This document shows, in pieces, positions 40,414 through 49,100 of a DNA stretch of 64,000 bases; the stretch's first letter is position 1; every line of letters starts with the position of its first letter. Both the position numbers and the translations under genes were made by a program. Below the pieces are notes generated by a model, which was not told where the DNA came from, did no database searches, and saw only the letters and a program-made list of their open reading frames with translations. The stretch comes from Serinicoccus kebangsaanensis. Lineage in GTDB: Bacteria > Actinomycetota > Actinomycetes > Actinomycetales > Dermatophilaceae. Location: positions 186,001 through 250,000 of the forward strand of contig NZ_VSLG01000001.1 in the NCBI RefSeq assembly GCF_008919445.1. Direction: 5' to 3'.

Positions 40414-41418
40414 ATGGACCACAGCGGCAGTTCACCCCGACGGCGCTGACAGCTGCCGCAGGTCGACGCAGGCTTCGTCACGGACGGGGGGATGGAGACC
40501 GACCTGATCTTCCACCACGGGCTGGACCTGCCGGAGTTCGCGGCCTTCCCGCTGCTCCAGGACGAGGCCGGCCGGCGCCTGCTGGAGAGCTACTACCGCG
40601 GCTATGCCGACATCGCCCGCCGGTCCGGGGCCGGCCTGCTGCTGGAGACCCCGACCTGGCGGGCCAACCCGGACTGGGGACGCGCCCTCGGCTACGACGC
40701 CGAGGCCCTGCGACAGGTCGACGTGGAGGCGGTGACCTGGCTGCGCCGGCTCGCCCGGACCTGGGCTACCGACCTCCCTGCCGTCCTGGTCAGCGGGATG
40801 ATCGGGCCGCGCGACGACGGCTACGCCGCGAGCACGATCGACCCGGCAGAGGCTGCCGACTACCACCGGCCCCAGCTCGCGGCCTTCCTCGAGGCCGGCG
40901 CCGACCTGGCCACCGCCCTGACCCTGACCTCCGTCGGCGAGGCCACCGGGGTGATCCGGGCGGCGGCGGAGCTGGGCATACCGGTCGCGGTGTCCTTCAC
41001 CGTGGAGACCGACGGCGCCCTGCCCGACGGCACCCCTCTCGGGACCGCGGTCGAGGCCGTCGACGACGCGACCTCGGGAGCAGCCAGCCACTTCCTCGTC
41101 AACTGCGCCCATCCGCAGCACATCGCCCGGGCCCTCCCTGCCCCAGGCGCCGGTCGTGGTCCCGACTGGACGTCGCGGATCGCGGGCCTGCGGGTCAACG
41201 CCTCCACCCTGAGCCACGCCGAGCTCGACGAGGCCCTCGAGCTGGACGAGGGCGACATCCCCACGCTCGCGGCCGCGACCCGCGACCTCGCGGCGTCCCT
41301 GCCCGCCGTGCGCATCGTCGGCGGCTGCTGCGGCACCGACGCCCGGCACGTCGCGGCGATGTGGGGTGTGGAGCAGGACACGCCGGGCGCTCACACCGGT
41401 CCGGCGGCGCCCGGCTGA
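40414..41418 (+). CDS. Homocysteine S-methyltransferase family protein with in-frame TGA near the start
   Basis: A zinc-dependent methyltransferase of the betaine/S-methylmethionine-homocysteine type. Zinc ligands are the Cys in LVNCAHP and the pair in IVGGCCGTD. The expected N-terminus LPQVDAGFVTDGGMETDLIFHHG begins at 40453, upstream of the first convenient ATG (40492). An AAGGAG site and ATG at 40414 are in the same frame but are interrupted by TGA at 40447-40449 after 11 codons. Either the gene carries a nonsense change, translation starts at CTG 40453, or a shorter protein is made from 40492 (308 residues), which would miss part of strand 1. Confidence 0.8.
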
Positions 41419-41430
41419 GACAGTGGTGCG

Positions 41431-41949
41431 ATGAGCGAGAGCGTCGACGGTCAGGACGCCTCCGACTTCCACCGCGAGGTGGACGACCCCTGGGACGAGG
41501 GCTTCGCGGTCACCGGTCCGGTGGAGGCGCACGGCAGGTCCCTCGACTTCGGCCTGCTGCTGCTGCGCCTGGGTCCGCTGCTCCTCATCCCCTACGGCGT
41601 CCACGCCGCGGCCGACATGCCCGCCTTCGTCGCCCAGGTGGACCAGACCTATCTCGGCTCCCAGGCCCCGGACTTCATCGGGTGGCTGATCATGCTGGCC
41701 GCCGTCGCGCTGCCGGTCCTGCTGCTGGTGGGGCTGTTCACCCGGCCCGCCGCCTTCCTGCTGACGGCCGTGCTCGCGGTCGTCTGGACCCTCGGGGTCT
41801 TCCTGCGGGCCGGCTACCGGCCGGTGACCGCCGACGGCGGCCTCACCGGCGAGAGCGCGCTGCTCCTCATCGCCCTGGTGCTCCCGCTCACCTTCACCGG
41901 TGCCGGGAGGCTCTCGGTCGACAGCCTCCGGACCGGAGGCCGGCCCTAG
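41431..41949 (+). CDS. DoxX-like membrane protein
   Basis: A 172-residue protein with four membrane helices between residues about 40 and 165, matching the DoxX/DoxD-like layout (FGLLLLRLGPLLLIPYGVHA, then LLVGLFTRPAAFLLTAVLAV). The hydrophilic N-terminus is acidic. Such proteins may act in quinone or thiosulphate redox reactions, but the bacterial role is unclear. ATG 41431 lies 12 bp after the previous gene. Confidence 0.72.
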   Translation: MSESVDGQDASDFHREVDDPWDEGFAVTGPVEAHGRSLDFGLLLLRLGPLLLIPYGVHAAADMPAFVAQVDQTYLGSQAPDFIGWLIMLAAVALPVLLLVGLFTRPAAFLLTAVLAVVWTLGVFLRAGYRPVTADGGLTGESALLLIALVLPLTFTGAGRLSVDSLRTGGRP

Positions 41950-41970
41950 CGTCCGAACTACGCTGTCCCG

Positions 41971-43119
41971 GTGCAGTGCGACTACTTCGATGCAGCGGTA
42001 TGCCGCTCCTGCACGCTGATGGGCGAGGAGTACCCCGTGCAGCTCGCCGCGAAGCAGCGCGAGGTGGCGGCGCGGCTCGCCGGGCACGTGGACCTCGCCT
42101 CCTGGTCCGAGCCCGTCCCCAGCCGCGAGTCCGGCTTCCGCAACAAGGCCAAGCTGGTGGTCGGAGGGTGCAGGGGTGCCCCGACGACCGGCATCCTGGA
42201 CCGGCAGGGGCGCGGTGTGGACCTGCGTCACTGCGGCCTCTACGAGCCCGGCCTCGCCGACGTCGTCCGCGCCGTCCCCGGGCTGGTGGCCGAGGCCGGC
42301 CTCACGCCCTACGACGTCCCGTCCCGGCAGGGTGAGCTGAAGCACGTCCTGCTGACCCACTCCCCCGACGGCGAGCTGATGGCCCGCCTCGTCCTGCGCT
42401 CCCCCGGGCAACGGCGCCGGGTCGAGGAGCTCCTGGCAGCGCTGGCCGAGCGCCACGACCTGCCGACGGTGCGGGTGGCCAGCCTCAACCTGCAGCCGGA
42501 CCACGCGGCGGTCCTGGAGGGGCCGGACGAGGAGGTCCTCACGCCGCACCGCACGCTGGCCATGCGGGTCGGGGAGGTGAGGCTGCACCTCGGCACGCGC
42601 AGCTTCTTCCAGACCAACACCGCGGTCGCCGCGGAGCTCTACGCCCAGGTGCGCGACTGGGCGGCGCAGATCGCCCCCGCGACGGTCTGGGACCTGTACT
42701 GCGGCGTGGGCGGCTTCGCCGTCCACCTGGCCCGCCCTGGTCGCGAGGTGACCGGGGTCGAGCTCTCCGCCGAGGCCGTCCGCAGCGCCGCCCGGACCCG
42801 CGGCGAGCTGCCCGCGGCCCTCGCTCACGGGCTGACCCTCGTCACCGAGGACGCCACCGCGTTCGCCCTCGCGTCCGCGCCCGCCGACCGCCCCGACCTC
42901 GTGGTCGTCAACCCGCCGCGGCGCGGCATCGGGACGCTCCTGGCGCGCTGGCTCGACGGCTCCGGCATACCCCATGTCGCCTACTCCAGCTGCTCCGTCG
43001 AGAGCCTGGCCCGGGACCTGGACCGGATGCCGAGCTACCGGGTCAGCCGCGCCAGGGTGTTCGACATGTTCCCCCAGACGCGGCACCACGAGGTGGCCGT
43101 GCTGCTGCAGCACGTCTGA
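41971..43119 (+). CDS. rlmC: 23S rRNA (uracil-C5)-methyltransferase RlmC
   Basis: A 382-residue SAM-dependent enzyme with an iron-sulphur cluster that methylates a uracil in 23S rRNA (U747 in E. coli). Cluster ligands are Cys3, Cys11, Cys14 and Cys88 (DLRHCGLYEPG). The methyltransferase part has WDLYCGVGGFAVHLA, VVVNPPRRG, the catalytic Cys in AYSSCSVESLARDL and the diagnostic end FDMFPQTRHHE. The short N-terminus without a TRAM domain points to RlmC rather than RlmD. GTG 41971 lies six bases after TACGCT (41959-41964). Confidence 0.9.
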   Translation: MQCDYFDAAVCRSCTLMGEEYPVQLAAKQREVAARLAGHVDLASWSEPVPSRESGFRNKAKLVVGGCRGAPTTGILDRQGRGVDLRHCGLYEPGLADVVRAVPGLVAEAGLTPYDVPSRQGELKHVLLTHSPDGELMARLVLRSPGQRRRVEELLAALAERHDLPTVRVASLNLQPDHAAVLEGPDEEVLTPHRTLAMRVGEVRLHLGTRSFFQTNTAVAAELYAQVRDWAAQIAPATVWDLYCGVGGFAVHLARPGREVTGVELSAEAVRSAARTRGELPAALAHGLTLVTEDATAFALASAPADRPDLVVVNPPRRGIGTLLARWLDGSGIPHVAYSSCSVESLARDLDRMPSYRVSRARVFDMFPQTRHHEVAVLLQHV

Positions 43120-43202
43120 GGCGGGTCGCCCCGACCGCACCCGGTCGACTCTGCCATGATGGTCCCCCGCGACATCCCCGACGACGAGGAAGTGCCAGAG
43201 CG

Positions 43203-43535
43203 ATGCCCAACACCTTCGAGGCCGTGTCCCACGCCGGGCACGAGCGGAGCTCGGCCTTCCTCGACGTCGAGCAGCCGGAGGCCGTGCTCGAGGACTACAT
43301 GGAGCGGTCCCAGCTGCACCGTGGCTCGCTGCGCGAGCAGGACGGCTACACGATCCCGTTCCGGGACGGCGGCCAGGTGCGCATCACGGTCCAGGAGTCC
43401 GGCGACCCCGGGACCGGTCTGCTCTTCGAGGTCGACGCCCCCACCGTGGAGCGCCGGGACTACATCGAGCGCGAGGTCGACCAGGAGCTGGGCTCCGACA
43501 CCGACGGGCTCAGCTGGCGGCGCGAGGACGGCTGA
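43203..43535 (+). CDS. Hypothetical protein, 110 residues
   Basis: I do not recognise this protein. It is acidic, has no membrane segment and reads as a compact alpha/beta domain (for example HRGSLREQDGYTIPFRDG and QVRITVQESGDPGTGLLFEVDAP). GAGGAAG stands about 14 bases before ATG 43203, and codon use matches neighbours, so it is probably expressed. It is convergent with the YrdC/YciO gene. Confidence 0.6.
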   Translation: MPNTFEAVSHAGHERSSAFLDVEQPEAVLEDYMERSQLHRGSLREQDGYTIPFRDGGQVRITVQESGDPGTGLLFEVDAPTVERRDYIEREVDQELGSDTDGLSWRREDG

Positions 43536-43553
43536 GCGCCGCACCCGCTCCGG

Positions 43554-44174
43554 TCACCGGAACGGTTCCGGGTCCCCCGAGCCGACGCGGAGCACCTCGG
43601 CGTAGCCCTCGGACAGGTCCACCACGGTCGTCGGCTCGCACCCGGTCTGGTCCCCGTCGACCACCACCTCGACGAGGTGGTCCAACCGCTCCTTGACCTC
43701 CCAGCCGTAGCCCAGCGGCTCCTCCTCGCCGGGCATGAGCAGCGTGCTGGTCAGCAGCGGTTCACCCATCTCCGAGAGCAGCGCACGGCAGATCGGGTCC
43801 TGCGGTATGCGCACGCCCACCGTCCGCTTCTTGGGGTGCAGCAGCCTGCGGGGCACCTCCTTGGTGGCGGGCAGGATGAAGGTGTAGCAGCCGGGGGTCG
43901 CGGCCTTGACAGCGCGGAAGACCGCGTTGTCCAGCTGCACGAACTGGCCGAGCTGGGAGAAGTCCGCGCACATCAGGGTGAAGTGGTGCCGCTCGTCCAC
44001 CTGCCGGATGCTGACGATCCGCGCCTTGGCGTCCGGGTCACCGAGGTGCGCCCCGAGGCTGTAGCAGGCGTCCGTGGGGAAGGCCGCCAGGCCTCCGTCG
44101 CGCAGCACCTGGGCCACCTGCTGGACGAGGCGCGGCTGGGGGTCGACCGGGTGGATGTCGAGGAAGCGAGCCAT
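43554..44174 (-). CDS. YciO/TsaC (YrdC-domain) L-threonylcarbamoyladenylate synthase-like protein
   Basis: A 206-residue YrdC-fold protein. It shows GGLAAFPTDACYSLGAHLGDPDAK, KRTVGVRIPQDPICRALL and STLLMPGEEEP, which match the YciO group; TsaC/Sua5 make the threonylcarbamoyl-AMP used for tRNA t6A, and YciO has related, weaker activity. ATG 44174 is fixed by TACAGT (complement of 44181-44186) six bases upstream; longer frames extend into the divergent sequence. No Sua5 C-terminal domain is present. Confidence 0.85.
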   Translation of the reverse strand: MARFLDIHPVDPQPRLVQQVAQVLRDGGLAAFPTDACYSLGAHLGDPDAKARIVSIRQVDERHHFTLMCADFSQLGQFVQLDNAVFRAVKAATPGCYTFILPATKEVPRRLLHPKKRTVGVRIPQDPICRALLSEMGEPLLTSTLLMPGEEEPLGYGWEVKERLDHLVEVVVDGDQTGCEPTTVVDLSEGYAEVLRVGSGDPEPFR

Positions 44175-44238
44175 ACCCCGACTGTAACCACCGGTGCGCC
44201 CGCGACCCCACCCCCGGACCCGAGCAGCCTGCAGCGGG

Positions 44239-45045
44239 TCAGCTGTGCCGCAGGAAGTGGCGCAGGGTCGCGGTGAACGCGTCCGGCTGCTCGGAGTGCA
44301 CCCAGTGGCCGGCACCCTTGACGGTCACCTGCACCGTCCGCGGGAAGAGCGCCCGCATCGGCCCTTCGTGCTCGGTGGCGATGTAGGGCGAGTCGCCGCC
44401 GGCGATCCACAGCACCGGCCCCTCGAAGGTGCGGTCCTGGTGGGGGATGTCGCCGGTGACGACGTCCAGGTCGCGCAGCAGCACCTCCAGGTTCGGTTGC
44501 CAGCCGAAGGCCTGGGTCGCGGGGTCGCGACGCAGGTTCTGCAGCAGGAAGCCACGCAGCGCGGGTGAGTCCACCGCGGTGGCGAGCATCCGGTCCGCCT
44601 GCCCGTGCGAGGTGATCGCACCCAGGTCCAGCTCCAGCAGCGCGGAGAGCAGGTGCTCGAACTGGCTCACCTCTCCCGACCCGGTGGGGCTGATGTCCAC
44701 CACCACGAGTCGGTCCACGAGGTCCGGCGCCGCCAGGGCGGCCGTCATCGCCGTCTTGCCGCCCATGGAGTGCCCCACCAGGTGCACGGGGCCGTCGACG
44801 GCGAGGACCCGGAGCTGCTGCACCAGCAGGTCCGCGGCGGTGGCGTAGTCGATCCGGTCCGTCCAGGGCGACCTGCCGTGGTCGGGCATGTCGAGCAGCA
44901 CGCAGCGGAACTCCGGCTGCAGCGCCTTGGCGATCCCGGTGAAGTTGCGGCCGCGCCCGAGCAGCCCGTGGCAGAAGACGACCGGCCGGCCCTCCCCCTC
45001 ACCGATGACGGTCTGCGCCAGGGGGCGGGTGGTCTGCTCGCTCAC
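44239..45045 (-). CDS. Alpha/beta hydrolase (YbfF-like esterase)
   Basis: A 268-residue alpha/beta hydrolase. VVFCHGLLGRGRNF is the oxyanion region, LVGHSMGGKTAM holds Ser93, WIAGGDSPYI the acid region and VKGAGHWVHSEQP the catalytic His. The layout resembles the YbfF esterases. GTG 45045 follows TAGTCT by six bases, consistent with a leaderless mRNA. It is 9 bp downstream of the GNAT gene. Confidence 0.88.
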   Translation of the reverse strand: MSEQTTRPLAQTVIGEGEGRPVVFCHGLLGRGRNFTGIAKALQPEFRCVLLDMPDHGRSPWTDRIDYATAADLLVQQLRVLAVDGPVHLVGHSMGGKTAMTAALAAPDLVDRLVVVDISPTGSGEVSQFEHLLSALLELDLGAITSHGQADRMLATAVDSPALRGFLLQNLRRDPATQAFGWQPNLEVLLRDLDVVTGDIPHQDRTFEGPVLWIAGGDSPYIATEHEGPMRALFPRTVQVTVKGAGHWVHSEQPDAFTATLRHFLRHS

Positions 45046-45054
45046 CGGGGCAGA

Positions 45055-46056
45055 CTAACCGGCGGCGGCCGCCGGCTCACCCAGCGGCCTGCGCATCGCC
45101 GCCGTCTGCATCTTGAGGGTGAACCCGAGCCGCTCGTAGAGCCGGGTGGCACCGGTCAGGCTCTCGGAGTCCACGTCCAGCCCGATGAGGTCGTAGTCAC
45201 CGGCGTCGGCGACCAGCCGCATCGACCGTGCCAGCGCGATGGCGGCGATCCCCCGGCCCCGGGCCTGCGGGACGGTCCCGAGGATCGACACGTAGGCCTC
45301 GCGGTCAACCCACTGCCCGAGCAGCACGTAGGCCAGCACCTGACCGTCCAGCGGACCTCCCCGGCCACGGGCCAGGGTGGACACCGTGGGACGGGAGCTG
45401 CGCGAGGTCCACATGTCCCGCCAGCGCTCGCCGTCGACCGGCCCCGACCCCCAGTGGTCCGCGAAGGCCGCGTTGTGGGCCAGCCTGGTGTCCTCCAGGT
45501 CGGCGTCGGTGGGGTTGACGAGCTCGACGCCGGCCACCTCCCCCACCGCAGGCAGGTCGTCCAGGCCCCGGGTCAGGTAGTTGTAGTAGCGGGCGACGGC
45601 ATACCCCCGGTCGGCGAGCAGCCCGCGGGCGCTGGACCCGTCCAGCCCGCCGTCCGCCGAGAGGTACCCGGTGAGGTCGGGGTGCCGCTCCTGCGCCAGC
45701 TGCTCCGCCCGCGGCTCGGCCCGGTCCAGCAGCGCGCTGCCCAGACCCTGCCCGCGGTACTCCAGGCGCACGCCGCCACCGATGTAGCCGCGGGACTGCC
45801 CGTCGCGGTCCGGCGTCCTGGGGGCGCTGACCGAGGCATACCCCACCAGGCTCGCGCCGTCCCAGAGCGCCCAGGTGTCCTGCTCCGGGTCGTGACCCGG
45901 AGCCTGCAGCTCCTCGGCCAGGTCCTCGGCCGACATGAACTCCTCGGTGCCGTCCACGGTCGCCAGGTGGTTGACCAGGTCGGACCACGCCTCGACGTCG
46001 GCGGCGCCCAGGGTGCTCCAGCGGTATGCCGTGCCGCTCGTCGTCTCGTGTGCCAT
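45055..46056 (-). CDS. Tandem GNAT acetyltransferase
   Basis: A 333-residue protein with two GNAT domains. The first carries VRLEYRGQGLGSALLDRA (acetyl-CoA loop RGQGLG), the second VPQARGRGIAAIALARSMRL (RGRGIA) followed by DVDSESLTGATRLYERLGF. The arrangement resembles mycothiol synthase MshD, but I do not see enough MshD-specific sequence to claim it. ATG 46056 (MAHETTS) is preferred over a frame seven codons longer. It is divergent from the YetF gene. Confidence 0.85.
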   Translation of the reverse strand: MAHETTSGTAYRWSTLGAADVEAWSDLVNHLATVDGTEEFMSAEDLAEELQAPGHDPEQDTWALWDGASLVGYASVSAPRTPDRDGQSRGYIGGGVRLEYRGQGLGSALLDRAEPRAEQLAQERHPDLTGYLSADGGLDGSSARGLLADRGYAVARYYNYLTRGLDDLPAVGEVAGVELVNPTDADLEDTRLAHNAAFADHWGSGPVDGERWRDMWTSRSSRPTVSTLARGRGGPLDGQVLAYVLLGQWVDREAYVSILGTVPQARGRGIAAIALARSMRLVADAGDYDLIGLDVDSESLTGATRLYERLGFTLKMQTAAMRRPLGEPAAAAG

Positions 46057-46129
46057 GGGAGCAAGCGTGCCCGACACGACCCTCGCACCGCCACCTGTTT
46101 ACCCTGCGCCATCTGCAACGATGAGGGCC

Positions 46130-46852
46130 ATGCGTGATCTGTGGCACTACATCGGCATCACCCCCGCCGGGGCGATCGCCGTGGTGCTCAGCACGATCAC
46201 CATCTACTTCGTCTTCGGCGCCGTGCTGCGTCTGTGGGGGCAGCGCCTCTACTCCAGCCCGCGCAGCCTGGACCTCGCGATCGTCACCGTCCTGGGAGCG
46301 ATCGTGGGTCGCTCCACCATGGGCCACGTCCCCACCCTGACCGGTGGGCTGATCGCCCTCGGGACGCTGGCGGGCCTGGAGGTGTCCTTCCGCAACCTGC
46401 GGCGGTTGCCCCTGCCCCAGCTGGACGAGCAGTCCCGCGCCCGAGCCGTGGTCCTCGTCGTGGCGGGCCGGGTCCAGAACGACACGATGCGCTCCTACGG
46501 GCTCACCACGCCGATGCTCTGGAGCTCGCTGCGCCAGGCGGGCATCAGCCACCTGTCGCAGGCCGCGCTGGTCGTCCTGGAGCCGAACGGCCAGATCTCG
46601 GTGGTCCGGGCGGGGCAGGCGATCCACCCGCGTGCCCTCCTCGGGGTCAAGGGGGCTCACCGGGTGCAGGAGCACCTGCGGGAGGCGGGCCACCTGCACA
46701 CCGGACCGGCGGAGCAGCCCCGTGCGGCCCACCCCTCGGAGCCGGGCGGCGACTCCTCACCGCGCAGCGTGCCCGCCCCGGGTCAGGGTGTAGCCGACCA
46801 GCCCCAGGGCGAGGACGGCCAGCCCGCCCAGGACGGCGGATCCCGGGAGTGA
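46130..46852 (+). CDS. YetF/DUF421-family membrane protein
   Basis: A 240-residue protein with three N-terminal membrane helices (about 8-85) and a cytoplasmic domain of the DUF421/YetF type: QRLYSSPRSLDLAIVTVLGAIVGRS, then RAVVLVVAGRVQNDTMRSYGLT and LVVLEPNGQISVV. Function is unknown. ATG 46130 (MRDLWHY) is likelier than 46121. The last 32 codons form a low-complexity hydrophilic tail that overlaps the end of the convergent permease gene by 96 bp, an unusually long overlap. Confidence 0.8.
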   Translation: MRDLWHYIGITPAGAIAVVLSTITIYFVFGAVLRLWGQRLYSSPRSLDLAIVTVLGAIVGRSTMGHVPTLTGGLIALGTLAGLEVSFRNLRRLPLPQLDEQSRARAVVLVVAGRVQNDTMRSYGLTTPMLWSSLRQAGISHLSQAALVVLEPNGQISVVRAGQAIHPRALLGVKGAHRVQEHLREAGHLHTGPAEQPRAAHPSEPGGDSSPRSVPAPGQGVADQPQGEDGQPAQDGGSRE

Positions 46853-48001
46853 TCCCGCCAGCACGAGGCAGCCGACGAGACCCAGCGGCGGCACCACGCG
46901 GGCCAGGCGCCACTCCCCCCGCAGCGTCAGGGCGCTGGCGTTGGCGACCGCGTAGTAGAGCAGCACGCCGAAGCTGGAGAAGCCGATGGCGCCGCGCAGG
47001 TCGGCCACCAGGACGACGAGCAGCACCACGGCTCCCACGGCGAGCTCGGCCACCCGCGGCACCCGCTGCGGTCCCGCCACCGCCGCGAGCGGTCGCGGCA
47101 GGTGCCCGTCGCGCGCCATCGCCACCGTGGTCCGGGAGATGCCGAGCACCAGGTTGAGCAGCGCACCGAGGGCCGCCGCGCCCGCGACGAGGCGCAGACC
47201 CCAGGACGCGACGTCCCACGGCACCGCGACCGCCAGCAGGTCGGCCACCGGCGCGTCCGAGCCGGCCGTGGCGTCGACACCGAGGACGCGCAGCAGGCTG
47301 ACCCCGACGAGCAGGTAGAGCCCCAGCACGGCCGAGAGCGAGACCACCACGGCCCGCGGGATCACCCGGGCGGGGTCCTTGACCTCCTCACCCAGGGTGG
47401 CGATGCGGGCATACCCGGCGAACGCGAAGAAGAACAGCCCCGCGCCCTGCAGCAGCCCGGCGGTCCCCGCACCCTGCGCCAGCGGGACCGGCGTGGTGGG
47501 GGTCGAGGGCCACGCCGCGGCGACGACGACCCCGAGCAGCGTCGCGACGGTCACGGACACGAGCACCCTCGTGACCGCGGCCGAGCGCTGGACGCCCGCC
47601 AGGTTGACGACGGTGACCACCACGACCGCCACGGCGGCGGCGAGACGTTCCCGGCCCGGCGCCAGGTAGGCGGCCGCCGTCATCGCCATCGCCGCGCAGG
47701 ACGCGCTCTTGCCGACGACGAACATCCACCCGGCCAGGTAGCCCCACACCGCACCGAGGCGCTCGCGGCCGTAGACGTAGGTGCCGCCGGCGGAAGGGTG
47801 TCGCGCCGCCAGGGCGGCCGAGGAGAGCGCGTTGCAGGTCGCGACGGCACCGGCGAGGACGAGGGCCAGCAGGGTGGCCGGGCCTGCAGCCGAGGCCGCC
47901 GGCGCCCACACCGCGAAGACCCCGGCACCCACCATCGCACCCAGCCCGACCGTGACGGCGTCAGCCAGTCCGAGGGTGCGGCGCAGCGGTCTCCCGCTCA
48001 T
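46757..48001 (-). CDS. APC-family amino acid permease
   Basis: A 414-residue carrier with about 12 membrane helices. The helix 1 motif TVGLGAMVGAGVFAVW and FFFFAFAGYARIATLGEEVKDP (helix 6 with the conserved Glu after it) are typical of the amino acid-polyamine-organocation superfamily. Substrate is not predictable. ATG 48001 precedes the conserved LGLADAVTVG block. The OsmC gene is 13 bp upstream, so both may share a transcript. Confidence 0.88.
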   Translation of the reverse strand: MSGRPLRRTLGLADAVTVGLGAMVGAGVFAVWAPAASAAGPATLLALVLAGAVATCNALSSAALAARHPSAGGTYVYGRERLGAVWGYLAGWMFVVGKSASCAAMAMTAAAYLAPGRERLAAAVAVVVVTVVNLAGVQRSAAVTRVLVSVTVATLLGVVVAAAWPSTPTTPVPLAQGAGTAGLLQGAGLFFFAFAGYARIATLGEEVKDPARVIPRAVVVSLSAVLGLYLLVGVSLLRVLGVDATAGSDAPVADLLAVAVPWDVASWGLRLVAGAAALGALLNLVLGISRTTVAMARDGHLPRPLAAVAGPQRVPRVAELAVGAVVLLVVLVADLRGAIGFSSFGVLLYYAVANASALTLRGEWRLARVVPPLGLVGCLVLAGSLPGSAVLGGLAVLALGLVGYTLTRGGHAAR

Positions 48002-48014
48002 CCGCGGACAGCGC

Positions 48015-48446
48015 TCATCGCACCTCGAAGTCCACCCGTGTGGGCAGGGCGACGGTGCGGGAGACCGTGCACAACCGGTCGCGCGACATGGCCACCGCCT
48101 CCGGCAGCCGCTCGCGCGCGGCGTCCCCGCCCTCTCCTCCAGGGAAGGTGACCTGGACCGTCACCGTCACCGGACCGAGGTGGTTGCCGTCCTCGTCGCG
48201 GAGCTTGTCCGCGCCGGCCGAGATCTCGAAGGAGGTGGGCTCGGCCTTGCGCGAGGTCAGCAGGTCGATGTCGATGCCCGAGCAACCGGCGACACCGGCC
48301 AGGAGCAGCTCGACCGGGGTGAAGGCGGCTCCGTCCTCCCCGGCTCCACCGCCGACGGCGATCGTGCCGCCGCGGGCGTTGCGCGCCTCGAAGTGACCAG
48401 GTCCGGTGCGGGTCAGGGACACGGACCGGTGCGGATCGTCAGCCAT
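48015..48446 (-). CDS. OsmC-family peroxide-reducing protein
   Basis: A 143-residue OsmC/Ohr-like protein. The two reactive cysteines are in VAGCSGIDIDLL and RDRLCTVSRT, and FTPVELLLAGVAGC is the family signature. Such proteins reduce organic hydroperoxides. ATG 48446 is the natural start. It is divergent from the phosphatase gene with 18 bp between the starts. Confidence 0.9.
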   Translation of the reverse strand: MADDPHRSVSLTRTGPGHFEARNARGGTIAVGGGAGEDGAAFTPVELLLAGVAGCSGIDIDLLTSRKAEPTSFEISAGADKLRDEDGNHLGPVTVTVQVTFPGGEGGDAARERLPEAVAMSRDRLCTVSRTVALPTRVDFEVR

Positions 48447-48464
48447 ACCCGTAGTGTGCCAGGG

Positions 48465-49088
48465 GTGAGTGATCCGACGAGCGAGATGCCCGGGCCCGCC
48501 ATCCCCCCGCACCGGCTGGTGCTCGTCCGGCACGGCGAGACCGAGTGGTCCAGGTCCGGCCAGCACACCGGTCTCACCGACCTGCCGCTGCTGCCCGAGG
48601 GCGAGCAGGCGGCCGCCGGCCTGCGCGACGTCCTGGCGCAGCACAGCTTCGCGCACGTCCGGTGCTCACCGCTGCGGCGCGCGCGGCATACCGCCGAGCT
48701 CGCCGGTCTGGAGGTGGACGAGGTCGACGAGGACCTGCGGGAGTGGGACTACGGGGGCTACGAGGGGCGCAGCACGCCAGAGATCCGGCGCGAGCTGGGG
48801 TATCGATGGAACGTCTTCCACCACCGGATCATCCCTGGTGACACTCCCGGCGAGACGGTGGAGCAGGTCGCCGCCCGCGCCAGCGTCGTGCTCGAACGCG
48901 TCTGGCCGCACCTCTTCGACGGCGACGTCGCGCTCGTCGGGCACGGGCACGCCCTGCGCATCCTCACCAGCGTCTACCTCCGGCAGGCGCCACGCTTCGG
49001 TCAGCACCTGACCTTCGAGGTCGGGTCGGTCGGGATCCTCGGCCACCACCGGGAGCAGCCCACGGTCGAGGCCTGGAACCACCGCTGA
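48465..49088 (+). CDS. Histidine phosphatase family protein
   Basis: A 207-residue phosphatase of the phosphoglycerate-mutase superfamily. The catalytic motif LVRHGETEWS (His at about 22) is followed by SPLRRARHTAELAG, EWDYGGYEG and the second His in VALVGHGHALRIL. The related acid phosphatases act on many phosphate esters. GTG 48465 lies seven bases after TAGTGT (48452-48457), so translation probably starts there on a leaderless mRNA rather than at a later ATG. Confidence 0.9.
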   Translation: MSDPTSEMPGPAIPPHRLVLVRHGETEWSRSGQHTGLTDLPLLPEGEQAAAGLRDVLAQHSFAHVRCSPLRRARHTAELAGLEVDEVDEDLREWDYGGYEGRSTPEIRRELGYRWNVFHHRIIPGDTPGETVEQVAARASVVLERVWPHLFDGDVALVGHGHALRILTSVYLRQAPRFGQHLTFEVGSVGILGHHREQPTVEAWNHR

Positions 49089-49100
49089 GGCGGCGCTCGC

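Noticed and set aside
40447-40449. TGA as a selenocysteine codon
   Set aside because: No hairpin of SECIS type is evident just after it, the family has no Sec at this place, and no selA/selB/selC is in view.
40432-43140. 900-codon minus-strand frame opposite the methyltransferase, DoxX and rlmC genes
   Set aside because: Each of the three plus-strand genes has family motifs; the antisense product has none.
45055-46056. Mycothiol synthase MshD
   Set aside because: The tandem GNAT layout fits, but MshD-specific sequence is not clear, so only the general name is given.
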